NCBI GenBank assembly: GCA_048569615.1
Contig: JBLIRK010000004.1
Span: forward strand, 18,904 to 82,903
Direction: 5' to 3'
DNA: 64,000 nucleotides
From: JAYEPK01 sp048569615
Lineage (GTDB): Archaea > Thermoplasmatota > Penumbrarchaeia > Penumbrarchaeales > Penumbrarchaeaceae
Part shown: positions 35,384 through 44,542 of the stretch, piece after piece
Layout of the letters: every line of letters starts with the position of its first letter
How positions within the stretch are numbered: the stretch's first letter is position 1
Notes under the pieces: model-generated
What the model was told of the DNA's origin: nothing
What the model saw: only the letters and a program-made list of their open reading frames with translations
Databases searched by the model: none
Program-made: the position numbers and the translations under genes

Positions 35384-36835
35384 TCACAGGCTCTGGTCAT
35401 TCACCTCAACAGAGCCTTTATTGCCTGCTCGATCGGTTACGGGCCTGTCCTGCTGTTTCTCTTCGATAACGTTGCTGTTTTCCGAATTTCTCTCTTGATC
35501 TTTTCGCGTTATTTCACTATCTTCGGTGTTGTCGTGCCTCCTTTCCGGCCGGTTTCTGTCCGGGGTCCTGTATTCTGTCCTGTCCTCCCGGAGCACCTTT
35601 TCTGGGATCCCGTCCGAATTCCTGTCGATCCATTTGAAGAGTGCAGTTTTAATCATCATGAGGTCCCACCTTCCGTCGGAATCCCTGTCCCAAACAGTTA
35701 TCCCCTTTCGGTGGAATTTGACCAGTTCGGGATTTCGGTCCCCGTTCCTGTCGTAGTATGCCAGGGTTGTTCGGGCCTTCAATGTCACTTCCGGGAAGCC
35801 GTCGGAGTCGCTGTCATGTGCCCTGAAGCGGTTCATGTTGATCCCGAAATGGTCCGGGGAGCCGTTTCCGTCGTCGTCCTTCCATATTCCCGCAAGGGAA
35901 TACGATGTTGAGAATTCGGGACTGCCGTCCGAATCCCTGTCGAAGTACCTGGACCTTGAGATCCTTGCATGGATGGAATCGTAGAGAGGACGGCCGAAGA
36001 GATCCGCCCTCCTGTAATCGGCCTTCTCCGTTGTCCTTATCTCGGTGCATCCGTCGCCGTTCAAATCCATCCATGTATGTTTTGAAGTTCCGAAACCCTC
36101 GTATTCCCGATCCCCGTCATCATCCAGGTCCAGAACCGTTCCCGTCCAGGAGAATCCCTTCTGAAATTCGAAGGAGCCGTCCGGGTTCAGGTCCGTGTAA
36201 ACCTTTCTAATAACCCTCAGTATGATGGTCTCGGGGATCTTGTCACCGTCCTTGTCGAGATAATAGAGTGTGAATCCGCCGTACATCCCGTAGGTAGAGG
36301 ATTGGAGCTTGCTGAGATGGTCATCGGAAAGTTCCGCTTCCAGGTTCGAAATGTTCACCTCGGCATAGGAAAGGTTTGCAGACCTATTATGGTGGTGCCA
36401 GATAACAAGCTCGGCTATTCCGTCACCGTTCCTGTCTACGATCCTCGCCTCCCCGGTGGCATTGATCCTGGGAAGTGCATCGTACATCCATTCTCCCGAT
36501 GAGTTCGCGGTGAAGATGGTCTTCACGGAGGGGAGCTCCTCCCAGTTCGAATGTTTCGAGATGAAATCCACGGTCAGATAATGATAGACCCTCCTTGCAA
36601 GTCCGCTGAAGGGCGGGTCCGTGGAAGGATCAGTTCCCGCATACGGGTCCAGATCCCCATCGAAGCTCCCATTCCGATTATCCTCCAGGAACTCATCTAC
36701 CAGCCCATCATCAAGCATCTCTTCCATCTCGTAGCCGTTCCCACTTTCATCCGTTTCCAGACCGGCGGCCGTCGAGACGGCGATCAAGGCGATCACCGCA
36801 CCAACGACACAGGCGGTCAAAGTCATTCCTTTCAT
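35384..36835 (-). CDS. Secreted protein with Asp-rich Ca2+-binding FG-GAP/EF-hand-like repeats
   Basis: About 483 residues from ATG at 36835, chosen because AAGGAGG (part of the palindrome CCTCCTTAGGAGG at 36844-36856) lies eight bases upstream. Signal peptide (LTACVVGAVIALIAVSTAAG), then at least nine copies of a motif of the type D-x-[ND]-x-D-G-x-x-E spaced about 25-35 residues (DRNGDGIAEL, DLNGDGCTEI, DRDSDGSPEF, DRNSDGIPEK), which bind Ca2+ in FG-GAP/VCBS or dockerin-like folds. The end is Arg/Glu/Asn-rich without a membrane helix, so the protein may be released or bound to the cell surface. Confidence 0.8.
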   Translation of the reverse strand: MKGMTLTACVVGAVIALIAVSTAAGLETDESGNGYEMEEMLDDGLVDEFLEDNRNGSFDGDLDPYAGTDPSTDPPFSGLARRVYHYLTVDFISKHSNWEELPSVKTIFTANSSGEWMYDALPRINATGEARIVDRNGDGIAELVIWHHHNRSANLSYAEVNISNLEAELSDDHLSKLQSSTYGMYGGFTLYYLDKDGDKIPETIILRVIRKVYTDLNPDGSFEFQKGFSWTGTVLDLDDDGDREYEGFGTSKHTWMDLNGDGCTEIRTTEKADYRRADLFGRPLYDSIHARISRSRYFDRDSDGSPEFSTSYSLAGIWKDDDGNGSPDHFGINMNRFRAHDSDSDGFPEVTLKARTTLAYYDRNGDRNPELVKFHRKGITVWDRDSDGRWDLMMIKTALFKWIDRNSDGIPEKVLREDRTEYRTPDRNRPERRHDNTEDSEITRKDQERNSENSNVIEEKQQDRPVTDRAGNKGSVEVNDQSL

Positions 36836-36949
36836 TTCTGCAGCCTCCTTAGGAGGTCCCTGCCTCCTTGAAATGAAGACCGCCTGCCGGGTCATATATA
36901 AAGTCGGAGCAGAAATTCAGCAAATCTATCAAAACAGGGAGTCCATCTA

Positions 36950-39928
36950 TCAGATATGACTTCCTTCCAGGAGCACCCTGTTCTCTTCCAGGACTTCCTT
37001 GACCTTCCTTAAGTCGAAGGCCGGGAGTTGATCGTCCATGTCCGAGAGGGACCTTTCGTATTCGCATATGACCTTCCTGCACTCCCTGAAGAGCTCCCTT
37101 GCCCGTTTCCTGTTCCCGGTGTCTCGGAAGTGTATACCCCCGCTGAGGAGCGAATGGATCGCTCCCTCGTATGCATAATGGAATCCTGAGACATCCGCTT
37201 CCTCCGCTCCCATTTCCCTTTTAAGGGCGGTGATCAGATCCCTGCAGGCGGATATGAGTTCCATTAACAGTTCTCCTTTCATATCCTTGGCTCTTCCTTT
37301 CGTATAAGGAAAGCCCCCATTCTCCACAAATGAACCCGCTTTTTTCTGACCTATCTTTTGAAGCAGCTCCAATTCTTCTTCCAGGAGCTGGGTCTTCAAC
37401 ATGTATATCTCACTTGATCCGGAAGCAGACCCCTCCATTTCAGCTGGCGGTTCCTTGGAACTTCCCCTGAAGTGACCCTCGAGATGCAGGGCTGCCTCCT
37501 TCACACATTTTAGGATGAGTTCCGGCTGTGCGATTCCCTCAATCTCCTTGATGACCTTCAGAATGCCCTTCACGGCCATCGTACGGTCCCGCTCCCCCAC
37601 ATGGGAGCAGAGTTTCAGGAAGGACCGGACCCTCTGTTCCTCCAGGAAGTCCCCCTCTATCTCGATCCTCTCGATTTCCACCATCAACATCAATCTGGGA
37701 TCCGAGATGGATGAAGACACATCCCATGCCCGGTTCAGGAACATACTGGCCCTGCCCTCCTTTCCAAGAGCGGAAGCAGACCTGCTTGCCTGGAGGCAGG
37801 CGTGGACCTCGCCTATCCTGTCCAGCTCCGCTTCATAATCGGAGGCGCTCTTTATTGATTCTTTGAGGGCGCCCTCGAAATCTCCATTCTGATAAAGGGC
37901 CTTTGCAAGGTGAAGTCTTTCCTTCGCCGCGGCTTTCCTGTCCTCCATCCTCTGATAGGTGCTGAGGGCCTCGTTGTGGGACAGGATGGTCTGGTCGTAT
38001 CGCTTCTCTGCCTTGGATATCCTTCCCTTGATGTGCTGGATCAATGCCCTGTCCCCTCCACCGATCTTGGCCAGGGGATAAGTGGCCTCTATGAGTTCCA
38101 GGGTGGAAGAGGATGTCGAATAGTTGCCTTCCATGGCCTCGACGTAGGCCCTGCGGACCCTAAGTTTGAACAAGTGGTCATCCGAGAGCTTGGACCTTTC
38201 AAGCCTCATGAATGATCCGAGCAGGGCCTTGCCTCTGCCCTTTCCCGTCGACTTGGAGAGGCTGGTAAGGATATTGAGGGCGAATCCCTTTCTGCCGATA
38301 TCGACAAGGACCGCCACAAGACTGTCCAAATAGCGCTGGAAAAGCTCCCTGAGGCCCGGCTCATCCTCATAGGCCGTCGTGGAGAAATGGTCGCTTATCC
38401 TGGATAGAATGAATTTTGGCGTCCTCATCTCATTCTCCATGAGGTCCGGTGCCAGCAGCTCTGGTCCGTCGGCCCATACCCTGAGGGAGACGGCTGTCTT
38501 GTAGGATACGACATCCTTCAGCATTTCATCTCTCTCCTCCTGGGATATCGAGCTTAAGATATGGTCGGAGATCAGATCGTGCACGAAAAGCAGGCTGCCC
38601 GAAACCTCCTTTAAAAGACCCTTCCTCTTTAGTATGTCCAGGTCCTCGGGGGGCATCCTTGTCATAAGAGATCTGTGGACAGGAAGACCGGCCAGGGAAG
38701 CCGCGCTGAGCCCTTTCTTTTGATGCTGGGGCAGAACCGACAGGACCTCCTTCTCCAGGAACTCGCCGAACCGTGACCTTGCTCCTATCTCGAGGGAGGA
38801 TGTGAACAGCTCTATGAAGAGAGGATGCCCCTTCGTAATCTCCCAGATGGATCCTATATCCCCGCTCTTTCCCTGCTCCTTGAGCATCATAGCCACTGCC
38901 TGAGGCTCCAATCCCTTGAGCTGGAGCGACCTCATGTTGTCGTGAAGTTCGAACCTGGGGTCGAGGAAGGAAGGCCTCTCCCTGGTAAGCAGGACCACCT
39001 TCAATCCGGGGGTTTCCATGGATGTCCTGCATAATCCCTCGACATAGATGTCGATGCCTCCCCCTGTTTTTTGAAGATCGTCGATCACAATGACCATATC
39101 TCTGTTTTTCCGTGAGGCTCCTTTTATGGACCTTGACAGTTGGCCCGGGGTTACCTCTCCCCCGGAAAGCTCCTGGGATTCCTCCTCCATCCCCATCTGG
39201 AGGAGAAGTGAGGAGAGCTCGTTTACAAACTCGATCCTGTCGGTCCAGGGTTCGCATCTGATGTAGGCGCACCTCTTCCTTGATTCTGACAGGCTCTTGA
39301 GTATTAGTGACGTCTTTCCGATGCCTGCAAGCCCCCATATCACAAGTACTCCCGCCCTAGAGAGAAGGAAACCGTTCACAGCCTCGATCTCCTTCTCCCT
39401 TCCGTAGAAATGCAATGGCATCTGAAAATTACCGAGAAGCCCCTCTTCGCCCCCGTAGGAAAGAAGGTCAGGGGACAGGTCTAATGGGAGCTCCCTGTTC
39501 CTTCCCTGGAGGTATATCTCTGCAAGCGTCATGGAAGCCCCGACCTCCTTTGCTTTTTTCTTTGCAGAGGGTAAGGACATCCTGATCAATTCCCCGTCCG
39601 TGAGCACTTCCACCGAAAGGTTTTCCAGTCTTTCCTTGATCCGCGAGACCTGCTCTTCTCCAATCCGGGTTAGAAAATAGGCCTTCTGCCTCCTCTTCTC
39701 ACCCTTCACATGCTTCAGTTCGGACCTTACCATTCCTTCCCTTAACAGCCTTTTCAAGGACCGCGAGACGTTGTTCTCCAGGATGTCCATTCTCCTTGAA
39801 ATCCCCTTCTGGGTGACCTCAGGCGGTACATCCCAGAGCTCCCTTAGAGCTGAGAATTCCGAAATGAAGAGCAGTATCTTCTCGTCCGAATGCAGTTTCT
39901 TCGTTCTACCCGGTCCCAATCGGGCCAC
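36950..39928 (-). CDS. STAND-type regulator: winged HTH, P-loop NTPase, TPR-like helical repeats
   Basis: 992 residues from GTG at 39928. The N terminus (about 15-95) is a winged helix (ISRRMDILENNVSRSLKRLL, then EGMVRSEL and a wing). A P-loop follows at about residues 199-206 (GLAGIGKT) with Walker B at about 279-284 (VIVIDD), then a NACHT/NB-ARC-like helical part, and from about residue 560 helical repeats of the TPR class (ALLGSFMRLERSK; HNEALSTYQRMEDRKAAAKE). This is the architecture of MalT-like and other signal-transduction ATPases that assemble on ligand binding. Ligand and target genes are unknown. The HTH at the N terminus rather than the C terminus differs from MalT. Confidence 0.85.
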   Translation of the reverse strand: MARLGPGRTKKLHSDEKILLFISEFSALRELWDVPPEVTQKGISRRMDILENNVSRSLKRLLREGMVRSELKHVKGEKRRQKAYFLTRIGEEQVSRIKERLENLSVEVLTDGELIRMSLPSAKKKAKEVGASMTLAEIYLQGRNRELPLDLSPDLLSYGGEEGLLGNFQMPLHFYGREKEIEAVNGFLLSRAGVLVIWGLAGIGKTSLILKSLSESRKRCAYIRCEPWTDRIEFVNELSSLLLQMGMEEESQELSGGEVTPGQLSRSIKGASRKNRDMVIVIDDLQKTGGGIDIYVEGLCRTSMETPGLKVVLLTRERPSFLDPRFELHDNMRSLQLKGLEPQAVAMMLKEQGKSGDIGSIWEITKGHPLFIELFTSSLEIGARSRFGEFLEKEVLSVLPQHQKKGLSAASLAGLPVHRSLMTRMPPEDLDILKRKGLLKEVSGSLLFVHDLISDHILSSISQEERDEMLKDVVSYKTAVSLRVWADGPELLAPDLMENEMRTPKFILSRISDHFSTTAYEDEPGLRELFQRYLDSLVAVLVDIGRKGFALNILTSLSKSTGKGRGKALLGSFMRLERSKLSDDHLFKLRVRRAYVEAMEGNYSTSSSTLELIEATYPLAKIGGGDRALIQHIKGRISKAEKRYDQTILSHNEALSTYQRMEDRKAAAKERLHLAKALYQNGDFEGALKESIKSASDYEAELDRIGEVHACLQASRSASALGKEGRASMFLNRAWDVSSSISDPRLMLMVEIERIEIEGDFLEEQRVRSFLKLCSHVGERDRTMAVKGILKVIKEIEGIAQPELILKCVKEAALHLEGHFRGSSKEPPAEMEGSASGSSEIYMLKTQLLEEELELLQKIGQKKAGSFVENGGFPYTKGRAKDMKGELLMELISACRDLITALKREMGAEEADVSGFHYAYEGAIHSLLSGGIHFRDTGNRKRARELFRECRKVICEYERSLSDMDDQLPAFDLRKVKEVLEENRVLLEGSHI

Positions 39929-40058
39929 CCCTGTCGGAGATGAGAGCTGGATATGTCCTCCCTTCAGTGTTGTTTTTACTTATTATAATGCTTCCCGCAA
40001 TTCTCTCCGATACAATCCTGTCAATACTTGTACAAGACCCGGGGAGGTCCCAAATACC

Positions 40059-40066
40059 ATATATAT
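40059..40066 (+). promoter_or_regulatory. TATA-like element before the gene at 40124
   Basis: ATATATAT lies about 60 bases before the TTG start, leaving a leader of roughly 30 bases that ends in GGTGAGG. Confidence 0.45.
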
Positions 40067-40123
40067 CCCTTTGCCTTCTTATCTAGTGGATGATATAGCT
40101 CTGAATAGGAAGGGTGAGGATAA

Positions 40124-40693
40124 TTGAATGATGATGGCCTCCTTTCACTGTTTGGCGGTGATATAAAGGGATACGTTGTCAACCCCGTCACCGACAGCTC
40201 CATTCCTAGAAAGGACCTGATGAACTTCTACATCTCCCTCTGTATGAAGATATCCAAGGGAGCCCACGATGCGAGAACCATAGAGTTCCTCGGAATAGTG
40301 ATCAGGCTTCTCGAGGTGCCGAGGGACATCCATAACGAGATCATCCACGAGATGAGACATACGACCCTTCCGATGGATCATATCGAGGTCAGGTCATATG
40401 TCGTCGATGAGGTGAAGAGGATATCCGAGTACAATCGGAGCATAGGCGTTCATCCCCCATCCCCCGAGAAGTTGATCCCGGAGGAGAAACCACCTGTGGA
40501 AAGAAAGATATCCTCCGGCGGCGGAACCTCAGATATCCTAGAACTGGAATCGGGTTCTCTCACCGAGCAGATGGAGAAGGACAGCGTGGGAGAGATGGGA
40601 TTTGGATCTACGTTCTCCAACGATTATGTAATAAACGAATCCCACAGCATCTTCGACGGCCCTAGAAGGCCGTCAGACAAGAGAACGAAGTAA
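40124..40693 (+). CDS. Conserved-looking archaeal protein of unknown function
   Basis: 189 residues from a TTG start, supported by GGTGAGG upstream. Residues about 25-110 are helical (FYISLCMKISKGAHDARTIE; EVPRDIHNEIIHEMRHTTL), followed by a Pro/Glu/Ser/Gly-rich, probably disordered tail. No signal peptide or membrane helix, so cytosolic. I do not recognise the family. The 3' end overlaps the convergent endonuclease IV gene by 21 bases. Confidence 0.65.
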   Translation: MNDDGLLSLFGGDIKGYVVNPVTDSSIPRKDLMNFYISLCMKISKGAHDARTIEFLGIVIRLLEVPRDIHNEIIHEMRHTTLPMDHIEVRSYVVDEVKRISEYNRSIGVHPPSPEKLIPEEKPPVERKISSGGGTSDILELESGSLTEQMEKDSVGEMGFGSTFSNDYVINESHSIFDGPRRPSDKRTK

Positions 40694-41527
40694 CTCCAGG
40701 TCCTGTCTGTAACCATCCTCCCCGCCGGGTGTTTCCAGCACGGCGGGTATGCTTTTCAGCCTTTCATCCCTCATCAGATGTCGAAATCCCTCGGCTCCTA
40801 TCATACCCTTTCCGATGCTGGTATGCCTGTCTCTCCTTGATCCCAATTCCCCTGAGGCATCATTCAGATGGATTCCCTTCAATTTTAAGAGGCTGACCGA
40901 AGCATCGAGCTCTTCAAGGGTATTGTGGTAGGCCTCCTCTTCCCGAATATCGTAACCGGCAGCAAAACCGTGGCATGTATCGAAGCAGATCCCGAGCCTT
41001 TCAGAGTACGAGGACACATCCATTATCTGTGATAGCTGGCGTAGATCATAGCCGAGGTTCGTCCCCTGCCCCGCCGTGTTCTCGAGTAGAACGGTGACGG
41101 ATATATTTCCGCTATCTCGGCGATCAACGAAGGAGAATGCCTCGTCGATACCGGAAGCGATCCTCTTCAATCCCCACTTTTCTCCTCCCCCAAGATGGGA
41201 TCCGGGGTGTGCCACAAGCAAGTGTATCCCGAGCCGGGAACATCTGGAAATTTCGTCGGCCAGGGCTTCCCATGATCTTGTGAAGACCGCATCATTGGGG
41301 CTCCCTAGATTGATCAGATAGGAATCGTGGGCCATGACAGGTCCCAGGTCGGCAGCCCCAAGCTCCGATATGAACCTCCCCGCCTCATCTTCTGGGATGG
41401 GAGGAGCCTCCCACTGACGTTGGTTCTTGGTGAATATCTGGAAGGTTACCAATCCGAGGTCCGTGGCCCGGGCTACACTTCTGCTGATTCCCCCGGATAT
41501 GCTGACGTGGGCTCCAAGGACCACCAC
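40673..41527 (-). CDS. nfo: Endonuclease IV (AP endonuclease)
   Basis: 284 residues from GTG at 41527, chosen because AAGGAGGG lies eight bases upstream and the product then starts just before the canonical LGAHVSISGG. Metal-ligand motifs of the family TIM barrel are present: GAHVS (His), VAHPGSH (His), LLENTAGQG (Glu), ICFDTCHGFAAGYD (Asp, His), GIHLNDASGELGSRRDRH (His, Asp, His) and LETPGG (Glu). The enzyme cuts DNA 5' of abasic sites in base-excision repair using Zn2+ or Mn2+. The frame extends to 41599 but would overlap rubredoxin. It lies 21 bases after the rubredoxin stop, probably in one operon. Confidence 0.93.
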   Translation of the reverse strand: MVVLGAHVSISGGISRSVARATDLGLVTFQIFTKNQRQWEAPPIPEDEAGRFISELGAADLGPVMAHDSYLINLGSPNDAVFTRSWEALADEISRCSRLGIHLLVAHPGSHLGGGEKWGLKRIASGIDEAFSFVDRRDSGNISVTVLLENTAGQGTNLGYDLRQLSQIMDVSSYSERLGICFDTCHGFAAGYDIREEEAYHNTLEELDASVSLLKLKGIHLNDASGELGSRRDRHTSIGKGMIGAEGFRHLMRDERLKSIPAVLETPGGEDGYRQDLELLRSLV

Positions 41528-41547
41528 GTCACAGCCCTCCTTCTGTT

Positions 41548-41706
41548 TCAGATCTTCTCGAACATATCCTTGCCGACGCCGCAGACCGGGCACTGCCATT
41601 CATCGGGCAGTTCCTCGAATGGGGTTCCGGGCTCGATGTCCCCGTCTTCATCTCCTTTCACTGGATCATATATGTATCCACACGCAATGCATCTCCATTT
41701 GTCCAT
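41548..41706 (-). CDS. Rubredoxin
   Basis: A 52-residue gene. MDKWRCIACGYIYDP carries the first CxxCGY Fe-binding pair (Cys6, Cys9), and WQCPVCGVGKDMFEKI carries the second (Cys39, Cys42); the usual aromatic residues (Tyr11, Tyr13, Trp37, Phe49) are in place. Rubredoxin is a one-electron carrier with a single Fe in four Cys, used in anaerobes for superoxide/peroxide reduction and other redox steps. It directly precedes endonuclease IV, suggesting a stress-linked operon, and the Bcp peroxiredoxin at 61135 may be part of the same physiology (inference). Confidence 0.95.
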   Translation of the reverse strand: MDKWRCIACGYIYDPVKGDEDGDIEPGTPFEELPDEWQCPVCGVGKDMFEKI

Positions 41707-41757
41707 TGTAATTCACCCCGTGACTGAGAGGTCCGTCGGTAATCATCCACTATGTTT

Positions 41758-42525
41758 TTATTCTTTCTCCCGGGTCACAGCGGCCTGTTTGATCACCTCA
41801 AGGGCCCTATCCAGGACCCTGATGTTATCGAAACCTTTTACCAGCGTTTCCCATTCGGTCTGGACCTCGTGCCCCGTCTCAGCATCCAATGCTTCCTTTA
41901 AAAGGGATATCATATTGGGAAGGGCCCTTGTGATGTTGTCAACCAAGGTGATGTCCGCGGTGCGGGATGTCCTTGATAGAGGATTGAGATCTATGGTGAT
42001 GACCTTCTTTCCCATTGCCTTGAGGGCCTGGCATCGGTCACCGTCCTCGAGGGGAACGAGGATGACGTCCGCTTTGAAGATGCCTTCGTCACAGCAGAGG
42101 GCCCTGGCGTGATCCAGGCCCGGCATCCTCCGGTCCGGCTCCAGGCCGAGGACTTTGGTGCATCCGTTCTCCATAAGGTGTTCAACGAGCTTTCCGACGC
42201 GCTCGTCGGTCCTGTGGAAGATATTGACCTCGCAGGGGCATTCAAGCAGCCCTGATAATTCGGCGATCTCGGAGGCGGACAGCGCACCGACGTTCCCGTT
42301 TACGGAGATAACTGGTCTGTTCGCCTTCAATAGATGATAACAGGCAGCCTTTTCAGCTTCAAGCGCTTCGGGTAGGGTCCGCTCACCAAGAAGATAATCG
42401 AACGCTTCCCCCCTGCCATGGGCGATCAGGCCTTGCGTGGCGACCAAGCCCTTTCTCCATCCATCCACAAGCTTGTCCCTAGTTGCAAGCGAAACATATC
42501 TCGGGTGGCTCCTTGGAACTGTCAT
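41758..42525 (-). CDS. 4-phosphopantoate--beta-alanine ligase (archaeal phosphopantothenate synthetase)
   Basis: 255 residues, the usual family length. SHPRYVSLATRDKLVDGW, GLIAHGRGEAFDYLLGE, SVNGNVGALSA and VLGLEPDRRMPGLDHARA are all signatures of the archaeal enzyme (COG1701). It joins 4-phosphopantoate and beta-alanine with ATP in the archaeal coenzyme A pathway, which phosphorylates pantoate before condensation, unlike bacteria. No other CoA gene is adjacent. It is divergent from the COG1325 gene, with a 47-base shared promoter region. Confidence 0.93.
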   Translation of the reverse strand: MTVPRSHPRYVSLATRDKLVDGWRKGLVATQGLIAHGRGEAFDYLLGERTLPEALEAEKAACYHLLKANRPVISVNGNVGALSASEIAELSGLLECPCEVNIFHRTDERVGKLVEHLMENGCTKVLGLEPDRRMPGLDHARALCCDEGIFKADVILVPLEDGDRCQALKAMGKKVITIDLNPLSRTSRTADITLVDNITRALPNMISLLKEALDAETGHEVQTEWETLVKGFDNIRVLDRALEVIKQAAVTREKE

Positions 42526-42572
42526 GATCTCGTATCCAAAAAGGATTACATCTATTATGACCTTTCACCACC

Positions 42573-43031
42573 GTGGCGAGAAGGTTCCATGAATTAAGGG
42601 TCACATCCTTCGTCCAAGCTACCGAGAGCCGTGAGAAGGTTCTGACCTCAATATCTAATCTGCTTGGTGAAGATCCTTCCCCTTGGATGGTGATAACGAC
42701 CGCGGAGGGTATGCACCATAATCCGATCCACATCCTAAATGCACTCATCCCAAAAGAGAGGGATATCGATCGGATCCTCGGTAGATGGGTGAAGCTCGAT
42801 TTCTGGTCCCTGGCCCTTGAGACCATCGAGGGGCGTATGGACGAAGAACAGGTCTATCACATTCGTCTGGACAAACAGGAGCTTTGCACCGGAGAAGAGG
42901 TCCTCTGGTCATCCGGAGAAGCGGTCGAGGCCCGCCTCAAGGTCGCCACCTTCCCATCCTCCAGGGAGAAGGCGGTGCAGATCATCCGGGAGCTGTCCGA
43001 CCATTTGCAGGGAGCTCCTGACCTTGGATGA
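42573..43031 (+). CDS. COG1325 RNA-binding protein (exosome-linked family)
   Basis: 152 residues from GTG at 42573. The N-terminal RFHELRVTSFVQATESREKVL and the later YHIRLDKQELCTGEEVLW match the archaeal RNA-binding domain family long annotated as a predicted exosome subunit (COG1325). It should bind RNA and is often encoded near ribosomal or RNA-processing genes; experimental function is limited. No enzymatic residues are seen. The divergent neighbour is the CoA-pathway gene. Confidence 0.8.
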   Translation: MARRFHELRVTSFVQATESREKVLTSISNLLGEDPSPWMVITTAEGMHHNPIHILNALIPKERDIDRILGRWVKLDFWSLALETIEGRMDEEQVYHIRLDKQELCTGEEVLWSSGEAVEARLKVATFPSSREKAVQIIRELSDHLQGAPDLG

Positions 43032-43083
43032 GCTCTGCACAATGATATTATAAGTAATGCACCATTGCACCCCATCCCTTGGG

Positions 43084-43091
43084 TATAAAAA
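43084..43091 (+). promoter_or_regulatory. TATA box before the HhH-protein gene
   Basis: TATAAAAA is centred about 28 bases before ATG 43116, the spacing of a leaderless transcript. Confidence 0.55.
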
Positions 43092-43115
43092 GTCCCTTAT
43101 TATCGGGTGATCCAA

Positions 43116-44528
43116 ATGCCGGAGAACGACAGCTCCCCATCCAGCGAACCGATCAAGACAGATCAACAGGTTGAAAAGGAAGTGATGGTCAAATTCCTCA
43201 CATCCACCGGAAGGATCCGTCCATCCCTGGCATCAACGCTTTACGACGGGGGACTCAACAGCTGGTCGCTGCTCATGGATGGGGATAAGGAATATTTCAT
43301 CGGGTTCAAGGGAGTGGGGGTTAAGACCGCCGAGGTCCTGATAGAACTGGGAGGAATAAAGGCCGAGGAGGTCCAATGCACGGTCAAGTATCCCGATGTC
43401 CGGGAGGTCCTCTCCGAGGTCCCGAGAATAAATCAGCAGATCATCGCTGCACTTGTAGATGGCGGATACGATTCGATCCTGAAGTTCAGGGGAGCCAAGA
43501 AAGAGGAGCTGATGGAGTTCAGGGGAGTTGGTCCGAAGCTTTCCGAATCCATTATGGAGGTCACCGCAAGGGCCCTGGATGAATGCGAGATGGCCGGCAT
43601 TCCCGATGAGGCCGAGGCCGAGCTGGAGGAGATGAAGGAGGAGGCCGCAGGGGCAGAGCCCGAAAAGGCCGAACCCAGGGAGAGCCTAATAGACAGGATA
43701 ATAAAAGGTATAAAAGGCTTCTTCGGAGGCAAGGCCAAAGAGCAAACGGCAGAGGAGAAAAAGGATGCCGAAGAGCCAGGAGAGGAGGAGGCAGGAGCCG
43801 CTGAGGTGCCGGTGGAGCCGGAAATCCCTGAGGAGGAAGCCGAGCCCGCTTCAGAAAGTACCGAGAAAGCCGAGGGCGGGGTCACGGAAGAATCCGGGCA
43901 GGAAAAGGAGGAACATCCTGCGGAGGAGAGCATGGAAATACCGGAGGAGGTGGAAGAGGCTCCGGGCGAAGAAGAAGCCGAACGAGAGGTCCCGTTGGAG
44001 GCGGAGGAGGAGAAGCCGGTTGAAGAGAAGACCCCCGATGACCCTCCGGAAGAGCCGGTCAAGGAGGAGCCCGCTCCTGCGGAAAGGACGGGTTTCCTCG
44101 ACAGGATAATGGCCATTTTCAAGGGCGGCAAGAAGGAGACACCGCCGGAGGAGCCCGCCGAAGTTCAGCAGGCTGAACCTCCTGCGGAAGATGAGAAAGA
44201 AGAGGGTATCCCGGATGAGGAAGAAGCGGCTCCAGAGTCCCAAGCGGAGGCAGAAGAGGAGAAGCCAGTTGAAGAGGAGCCCGCCGAAGCTCCTCCGGAG
44301 GAAGAGGGGCTCCCCGCCGAAGAGGAGGCAGCACCCGGGTCCAAGGAGATCAAGGAATTCGAGGACATACCGGGGGTTAGCAAGAAGATTGCAAAGCTCC
44401 TCCGAGATTCCGGCTATATGAACATAGACGAGCTCAAGGAGGCGGTACCCGATGACCTTATGATGATCGAGGGTATCGGCCAGAAGACCGCCGAGAACAT
44501 CTGCAATGCAATGAAGGAGCTGCAGTAA
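43116..44528 (+). CDS. Helix-hairpin-helix protein with a long acidic linker and a duplicated amphipathic module
   Basis: About 470 residues from ATG at 43116. The N-terminal part holds two or three HhH units of the kind found in RadA/UvrC-like DNA-binding proteins (FIGFKGVGVKTAEVLIELGG; LMEFRGVGPKLSESIMEV), and another HhH pair forms the C terminus (FEDIPGVSKKIAKLLRDSG; IEGIGQKTAENICNAM). Between them are about 250 residues of Glu/Pro/Ala-rich linker interrupted by two related amphipathic segments, LIDRIIKGIKGFFGGKAKE and FLDRIMAIFKGGKKE. Non-sequence-specific DNA binding at both ends is expected; the linker could tether two DNA sites (inference). Followed 14 bases later by the Cgi121 gene. 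Confidence 0.82.
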   Translation: MPENDSSPSSEPIKTDQQVEKEVMVKFLTSTGRIRPSLASTLYDGGLNSWSLLMDGDKEYFIGFKGVGVKTAEVLIELGGIKAEEVQCTVKYPDVREVLSEVPRINQQIIAALVDGGYDSILKFRGAKKEELMEFRGVGPKLSESIMEVTARALDECEMAGIPDEAEAELEEMKEEAAGAEPEKAEPRESLIDRIIKGIKGFFGGKAKEQTAEEKKDAEEPGEEEAGAAEVPVEPEIPEEEAEPASESTEKAEGGVTEESGQEKEEHPAEESMEIPEEVEEAPGEEEAEREVPLEAEEEKPVEEKTPDDPPEEPVKEEPAPAERTGFLDRIMAIFKGGKKETPPEEPAEVQQAEPPAEDEKEEGIPDEEEAAPESQAEAEEEKPVEEEPAEAPPEEEGLPAEEEAAPGSKEIKEFEDIPGVSKKIAKLLRDSGYMNIDELKEAVPDDLMMIEGIGQKTAENICNAMKELQ

Positions 44529-44542
44529 CGGGGATAGGGCGG

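Noticed and set aside
36844..36856. Palindrome CCTCCTTAGGAGG as an operator
   Set aside because: One arm is exactly the ribosome-binding site of the gene starting at 36835, which is a sufficient explanation, although a double role is not excluded.
43433..44131. Minus-strand Ser/Pro-rich frame opposite the HhH gene
   Set aside because: Shadow of Glu/Pro/Ala-rich coding sequence; the plus-strand product has recognisable HhH domains at both ends.
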